This document shows positions 15,061 to 18,296 of a stretch of 18,296 bases of DNA, piece after piece. The position numbers and the translations under genes are program-made. The stretch lies in NCBI GenBank assembly GCA_017958895.1, contig JAGDBT010000048.1, forward strand, positions 1-18,296, written 5' to 3'. How positions within the stretch are numbered: position 1 is the stretch's first letter; each line of letters opens with the position of its first letter. The notes under the pieces were generated by a model. The model worked only from the letters and a program-made list of their open reading frames with translations. It was not told the DNA's origin and did no database searches. The stretch comes from Alphaproteobacteria bacterium (GTDB taxonomy: Bacteria > Pseudomonadota > Alphaproteobacteria > RF32 > CAG-239).

Positions 15061-16283
15061 TATTTTAACGCCAGATTGACCGAACTGTTATCTCTTATTA
15101 CCAAGCATGATTTGTTTTGTTTTTTCAATCCCGAACAAATATCTTGAGCGGCACTTTTTCCCATACCTACCACCTTTGAACGATACATTACTCCGTTTTG
15201 AACATTCACTTTCTCAACTTTTGCCTGATAGGTTCCATATTTCTTTGCCAATTTGTTTTTAATGCTTTGTGCATAATCTTTGGCACGATTATAATCCGAA
15301 AATGAGCCGACCTGAATGGCATATTGCCCGAAAATTCCACCCGATGATTTATTCTTTTCGGCTGTATTCTTCACCACTTTAGCCACCTTTATGCTTCTGG
15401 TTGCCGCCGGAGTATTTGCCGGTTCGTTTTCCGCAGGAGTTGCGGTATTTATTTTTTCACTTAATGCCGCCACATTAATTTCCGGCGTTCTTTTTAATTC
15501 TTCCAACCCCAAGTCCATCATTAACGATACTTTTTTATCGCGTTCTGAAAGATATTTATGTCCCATGGTAACAGCTATAACTCTTTTATCGCCGCGTTTG
15601 GCCGAAGTTACTATATTGTAACCTGAAGCCGCCGTATAACCGGTTTTCATACCGTCCGCGCCTTCAAAACTTTTCAAAATGTAATTGTGGCCGGTAATTT
15701 TTTTGCCGCCGTACTCAAAGGAGTTATAAGAAAACCACTTATAATATTGCGGAAAATGATGATAAATCGCCAAGGCCAAAATAGCCATATCCCGCGCCGT
15801 GGTTTTTTGTTTGGTGTGCGGAAGTCCCGAAGCATTTTTGAAAGTAGTGCCGGTCATACCCATTTTATGAGCCGTTTTAGTCATCAAATCAGCAAATTCG
15901 GCTTCATTTGAAGCAAATCTTTCTGCCAAAACCGTGGCGCAATCATTAGCCGATTTCACAATAACCGCCATAATAGCATCTTTAACCGTTATGGTTTCAC
16001 CCGGAGCGACTCCCAATCTGGAAGGGGAACGACTGGCTGCCGTATATGAAACTTTGAGTTCGTCATCCAAACTGATGTGCCCGTGCTCCAAAGCATTAAA
16101 AGTTATATACAAAGTCATAAGCTTGGTTAATGAGGCCGGATAGCGCAATTCATCGGCATTAAGTTCATAAATAACTTTGCCGTCTTCGGCATTTACCATA
16201 ATTGACGAAGTTGAAGCCGCCGCAATTTTAATCGCCGAAAACATAAAAAATGTCAAAAGCCAAAAAAATGCTTTTCTTTTCAT
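15060..16283 (-). CDS. D-alanyl-D-alanine carboxypeptidase (PBP5/6 type) with SPOR domain
   Basis: A 407-residue periplasmic peptidoglycan enzyme of the S11 peptidase family (DacA/DacF type), removing the terminal D-Ala from stem pentapeptides. A signal peptide covers residues 1-24 (cleavage likely near KIAAAS). The active-site motifs are SLTK (Ser51, Lys54), SAN (111-113) and KTG (213-215). After a low-complexity linker (about 280-315), residues about 320-400 form a SPOR domain (YAIQVGSFSDYNRAKDYAQ). This domain binds denuded glycan strands at the septum, so the enzyme probably acts at division sites. E. coli PBP5 has an amphipathic membrane anchor here instead; the SPOR version is known from Alphaproteobacteria. 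The ATG at 16283 has an AGAGGGA site. It is the first gene of the minus-strand run and overlaps the MipZ-like gene by one base. Confidence 0.95.
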   Translation of the reverse strand: MKRKAFFWLLTFFMFSAIKIAAASTSSIMVNAEDGKVIYELNADELRYPASLTKLMTLYITFNALEHGHISLDDELKVSYTAASRSPSRLGVAPGETITVKDAIMAVIVKSANDCATVLAERFASNEAEFADLMTKTAHKMGMTGTTFKNASGLPHTKQKTTARDMAILALAIYHHFPQYYKWFSYNSFEYGGKKITGHNYILKSFEGADGMKTGYTAASGYNIVTSAKRGDKRVIAVTMGHKYLSERDKKVSLMMDLGLEELKRTPEINVAALSEKINTATPAENEPANTPAATRSIKVAKVVKNTAEKNKSSGGIFGQYAIQVGSFSDYNRAKDYAQSIKNKLAKKYGTYQAKVEKVNVQNGVMYRSKVVGMGKSAAQDICSGLKKQNKSCLVIRDNSSVNLALK

Positions 16284-16311
16284 TTGTCCCTCTTATTTGC
16301 AAATCTTCCCG

Positions 16312-16317
16312 ATTATA
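16312..16317 (-). promoter_or_regulatory. Possible -10 element upstream of the D,D-carboxypeptidase gene
   Basis: A perfect TATAAT on the minus strand is placed so that transcription would start near 16305, about 22 bases before the start codon. The -35 region at the right distance is only T-rich, so this is a partial promoter match. Confidence 0.4.
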
Positions 16318-16374
16318 TCCGGCAAATAGTAAAGAAAAACTAAATTAACACCCTTTCTTTTTGCAATTTTCTTG

Positions 16375-16403
16375 TTGACTTTAATATTTTTTCAAGTTAA
16401 TAA
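16375..16403 (+). promoter_or_regulatory. Promoter of tRNA-His, TTGACT-N17-TAATAA
   Basis: TTGACT (16375-16380) and TAATAA (16398-16403) are separated by 17 bases. Transcription would start around 16410, a few bases before the mature tRNA 5' end. Confidence 0.6.
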
Positions 16404-16415
16404 ATTATCTGCCAT

Positions 16416-16493
16416 GGCGGATGTAGCTCAGTTGGTTAGAGCGCTGGTTTGTGGTACCAGATGTCGTCAGTTCGAATCCGATCATCCGCCCCA
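16416..16493 (+). tRNA. tRNA-His (anticodon GTG)
   Basis: A complete cloverleaf. The 7-bp acceptor stem GCGGATG/CATCCGC (16417-16423 and 16483-16489) is preceded by the extra G(-1) at 16416 opposite discriminator C73, the histidine identity pair. The D arm is GCTC/GAGC and the anticodon stem CTGGT/ACCAG encloses TTGTGGT with GTG at 34-36. The T loop is TTCGAAT and CCA is encoded. The T stem GTCAG/CCGAT contains one A52-C62 mismatch (16469 and 16479) and a terminal G-U pair. It has its own promoter and terminator, so it appears to be a single-gene unit. Confidence 0.96.
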
Positions 16494-16496
16494 TTT

Positions 16497-16530
16497 TCAA
16501 AAGATGCCTTAAATTCGGCATCTTTTTTTG
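16497..16530 (+). terminator. Rho-independent terminator of tRNA-His
   Basis: AAAAGATGCC, an 8-nt loop and GGCATCTTTT form a 10-bp stem followed by a T run, starting a few bases after the tRNA CCA end. Confidence 0.88.
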
Positions 16531-16555
16531 TTGTTCTTTTTTTCTTAAAAAATAT

Positions 16556-16584
16556 TTGACAAAAAAGTTTTCTTTTGTTAATAT
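16556..16584 (+). promoter_or_regulatory. Near-consensus promoter, TTGACA-N17-TGT-TAATAT, for the orphan gene
   Basis: A perfect TTGACA (16556-16561) is followed after 17 bases by TAATAT (16579-16584), with an extended -10 TG one base upstream. Transcription would start near 16591, leaving a 34-base AT-rich leader without a Shine-Dalgarno sequence. This is the strongest promoter match in the window. Confidence 0.8.
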
Positions 16585-16624
16585 CAAGACAGTAAAAATT
16601 CATTATTAATTAAAAAATACAATT

Positions 16625-17251
16625 ATGGCAAACAACGAACTTAAGGAATTTCGTAGGAGTCTGGAAAACCTCTATCTCTCAAGTGAGGAAAAGTTATCTT
16701 ACATGGATCTGATGGGCAAGCTCGTGGAATGTGATCAAATGCCGGTCGCTGAGCTTTATAAGAGGGCACAGAACATCAAGCCGATCATTCGCCTTGAAGG
16801 TGAAAAGGATACGGACGGAAATTACATTCCGGTAATCGGAGACTTCCATAATAACGATGTCCTCTACTACCTGAGGCCTTTTGACATAACCAAGAGCTAC
16901 CTCAAAGAGTTTTCACGCCAGATGTTTGCGCTGAGAAGCCGCCAGCCTTTCAAGGTTGATACCTCTAAGTTGGTGAAGGTTGCTGAGTTTACCTGTTATC
17001 ACAAGTGTGAATATCAGGGACAGTTAATGCCGACGGCCTATGAGGTCTTAACTCAGATACCGGATTCTATTCCTCTGGATCATGTTGATGCTTTTGAACT
17101 CTCCTTTGATTCGGATGAGATTTTCAGCGTCTATGACTCGGTTCTCAATCGCCACGTGTCCAACGTTATCCTCTATTCCGTAAAGGGAGGATTACCTACC
17201 AGGGTAAAAACTCAGGACATAATCGTTGATGAGCAGAGAATTTGTTATTAG
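16625..17251 (+). CDS. Unrecognised 208-aa soluble protein with atypical codon use
   Basis: I do not recognise this protein. It has no signal peptide or membrane segment, is rich in charged residues and looks like a folded cytosolic protein (helical first 50 residues, then mixed strands such as VLYYLRPFD, FELSFDSDE and VSNVILYSVKGG). Cys residues occur as CYHKC in the middle and near the C-terminus (ICY). It is flanked by its own near-consensus promoter and its own terminator, so it is a single-gene unit. Codon use differs sharply from its neighbours: 12 of 14 lysines are AAG and 8 of 9 glutamines CAG, with frequent CTC/CTG, GAG and AGG. No ribosome site precedes the ATG, only an A/T-rich leader. 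These features suggest recent transfer or unusual expression. The function is unknown; coding status is strongly supported by length and isolation. Confidence 0.8.
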   Translation: MANNELKEFRRSLENLYLSSEEKLSYMDLMGKLVECDQMPVAELYKRAQNIKPIIRLEGEKDTDGNYIPVIGDFHNNDVLYYLRPFDITKSYLKEFSRQMFALRSRQPFKVDTSKLVKVAEFTCYHKCEYQGQLMPTAYEVLTQIPDSIPLDHVDAFELSFDSDEIFSVYDSVLNRHVSNVILYSVKGGLPTRVKTQDIIVDEQRICY

Positions 17252-17264
17252 TTGTTTAACCCAC

Positions 17265-17301
17265 AGAAAAAGCCCCACCAACGGTGAGGCTTTTTCTTTT
17301 T
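17265..17301. terminator. Bidirectional terminator between orphan gene and OmpA lipoprotein gene
   Basis: A 15-bp stem with one C-A mismatch (17265-17279 with 17283-17297, loop AAC) has an A-rich left arm and a T-rich right arm. It lies 14 bases after the orphan gene stop and 20 bases past the convergent lipoprotein stop. Confidence 0.88.
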
Positions 17302-17320
17302 ATAAATCTGTTGCTTCTAT

Positions 17321-17959
17321 TTATTGAGCATTAATCAAATAAATTTCCACACGGCGATTCTGCGCTCTGCCTTCTTCCGTATCATTGCTGGCAATCGGAG
17401 AACTCGCACCTACGCCGTAAGCATTCAAACGAGAAGCCTTAACTCCGCGCAAAGCCAGATAATTAGCCACCGAAACAGCCCGACGTTGTGAGAGCGGAAT
17501 ATTAATCTTATCATTACCCGTGCTGTCCGTATGTCCGACAATTTGCAGATTAGTTTTATCATATTCATTGGCCACAATCGCCACCGAATCCAAAACCGCA
17601 TTGGCGGAAGTTTTCATCGCATCATCATTGGTATTAAAGGTAATGCTGTTCGGCATAATCAAACGAATATTCTCACCGTCGCGCATAACCTGAACACCCG
17701 TACCGCGAAGTTTTTCACCCAACTTCTTAGCTTGAATATCCATATATCCGCCGACACCTGCACCGGTAGCAGCACCGACACCGGCCCCGATTAAGGCTCC
17801 CTTCTCACCACCGATTAAAGCACCGACACCTGCACCCAAGGCTGTACCTATTCCGGCTCCCCAAGCGGTTTTCGCGACTTTGCTTTCACCGGTATAAGGA
17901 TCGGTTGCACACGCATTCATAAAACAAACAGCAACTAAGCATAAAATAAGTTTTTTCAT
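17321..17959 (-). CDS. OmpA-family lipoprotein with glycine-zipper segment
   Basis: A 212-residue outer-membrane lipoprotein that should tether the outer membrane to peptidoglycan (YiaD/Pal-like). The lipoprotein signal MKKLILCLVAVCFMNAC gives Cys17 as lipidation site. Residues about 34-71 are a glycine zipper (GAGIGTALGAGVGALIGG...), a segment that can insert into or oligomerise in membranes. Residues about 95-210 are the OmpA C-terminal domain with the peptidoglycan-contacting residues in VGHTDSTG (Asp145) and LSQRRAVSV (Arg160). I chose ATG 17959 because AAGGAG lies just upstream and the signal peptide begins there; an open extension back to 18091 only shadows valS. The ribosome site overlaps the valS stop with a 10-base gap between genes, so it is probably read through from valS. 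Confidence 0.93.
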   Translation of the reverse strand: MKKLILCLVAVCFMNACATDPYTGESKVAKTAWGAGIGTALGAGVGALIGGEKGALIGAGVGAATGAGVGGYMDIQAKKLGEKLRGTGVQVMRDGENIRLIMPNSITFNTNDDAMKTSANAVLDSVAIVANEYDKTNLQIVGHTDSTGNDKINIPLSQRRAVSVANYLALRGVKASRLNAYGVGASSPIASNDTEEGRAQNRRVEIYLINAQ

Positions 17960-17969
17960 TTTTTTCTCC

Positions 17970-18296
17970 TTAAAAATTAGCAATACGAGCCAACGCTTCT
18001 TCAACTTTGGCTTTATTTTCCAAAGCTTCGGCTTGACGACGTTTCTCTTCTTCAACAACTTTGGCCGGCGCTTTGGCAACAAAACTTTCATTACCTAATT
18101 TGCGCGCATAACCTTCCAAATTCTTATTCAACACATCCAATTCTTTATTCAAACGTTCTCTTTCCGCCACAAAATCAACTACACCTTTCAACGGAATAAG
18201 TATTGTTGCTTCACGGCAGGTTGTTTGAACCATATCTTTGGTAACCTCGCGATCTCCCAAAGCCTCCAAAACTTCCAGTCTGGCCAGAGTGCAAAT
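17970..18296 (-). CDS. valS: Valyl-tRNA synthetase, C-terminal part (5' end outside window)
   Basis: The final 108 residues of ValRS, which charges tRNA-Val in the cytosol. The frame is open to the right edge of the window. The sequence shows LARLEVLEALGD, ATILIPLKGVVDF and then the C-terminal coiled-coil arm (VAERERLNKELDVLNKNLEGYARKL...) with the conserved NESFVAKAPAKVVEEE segment, the hallmark of the ValRS tRNA-binding arm. A TTG at 18269 could look like a start but is an internal leucine of this frame. The gene ends 10 bases before the OmpA-family lipoprotein start. Confidence 0.95.
   Translation of the reverse strand: MCTLARLEVLEALGDREVTKDMVQTTCREATILIPLKGVVDFVAERERLNKELDVLNKNLEGYARKLGNESFVAKAPAKVVEEEKRRQAEALENKAKVEEALARIANF

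Noticed and set aside
16416..17320. Integrative element inserted at tRNA-His
   Set aside because: I looked for a repeat of the tRNA 3' end downstream to 18296 and saw none, and there is no integrase gene. Only the orphan gene itself looks foreign.
17960..18091. Open extension of the OmpA lipoprotein frame upstream to 18091, giving a 256-residue protein
   Set aside because: The extension overlaps valS in another frame, is a lysine-rich low-complexity shadow of the ValRS coiled coil, and would hide the lipoprotein signal. The ATG at 17959 has AAGGAG just upstream.

Overview
The window looks like chromosomal DNA of a low-GC alphaproteobacterium, possibly a host- or gut-associated lineage. The lineage is inferred from gene content: a CckA-type hybrid kinase, an Hda with the alphaproteobacterial N-terminus, a MipZ-like protein and a D,D-carboxypeptidase carrying a SPOR domain. 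Most genes have AGGAG-like ribosome binding sites, which fits Proteobacteria. No insertion sequence, integrase, CRISPR array or prophage module is visible.

Layout. Positions 1-784 hold the 3' end of groEL, closed by a strong terminator. Positions 785-1111 hold a sigma70-like promoter and a possible 57-residue ORF. On the minus strand follow a histidine phosphatase (1112-1744) and a ScsC/DsbA-like membrane-anchored thiol oxidoreductase (1853-2608). On the plus strand, 2770-4484 is a two-gene phosphate unit (DUF47/PhoU-like regulator plus PiT permease, start and stop codons overlapping). Positions 4576-8337 encode a 1253-residue autotransporter whose passenger is built from chlamydial-Pmp-like GGA[ILV] and FxxN repeats. 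A bidirectional terminator separates it from a run of six minus-strand genes (16283 down to 8403), in transcription order: SPOR-type D,D-carboxypeptidase, degenerate MipZ-like protein, phosphoglucomutase, CckA, Hda, and a membrane protein with a lysine-rich tail. Then come tRNA-His(GTG), an unrecognised 208-residue gene with deviant codon use (16625-17251), and on the minus strand the 3' end of valS followed by an OmpA-family lipoprotein.

How the genes work together. The six-gene minus-strand block puts cell-cycle signalling (CckA), control of replication initiation (Hda), division-site positioning (MipZ-like), septal peptidoglycan trimming (SPOR D,D-carboxypeptidase) and sugar-phosphate supply for the envelope (Pgm) side by side, with several overlapping or near-overlapping gene junctions. 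The most unusual items are the MipZ-like protein, which keeps the P-loop lysine but has lost the signature lysine and the aspartates of the ParA/MipZ switch; the Pmp-like autotransporter with a four-cysteine motif before its barrel; and the orphan gene at 16625, which has a near-consensus promoter, no Shine-Dalgarno sequence and foreign-looking codon use.
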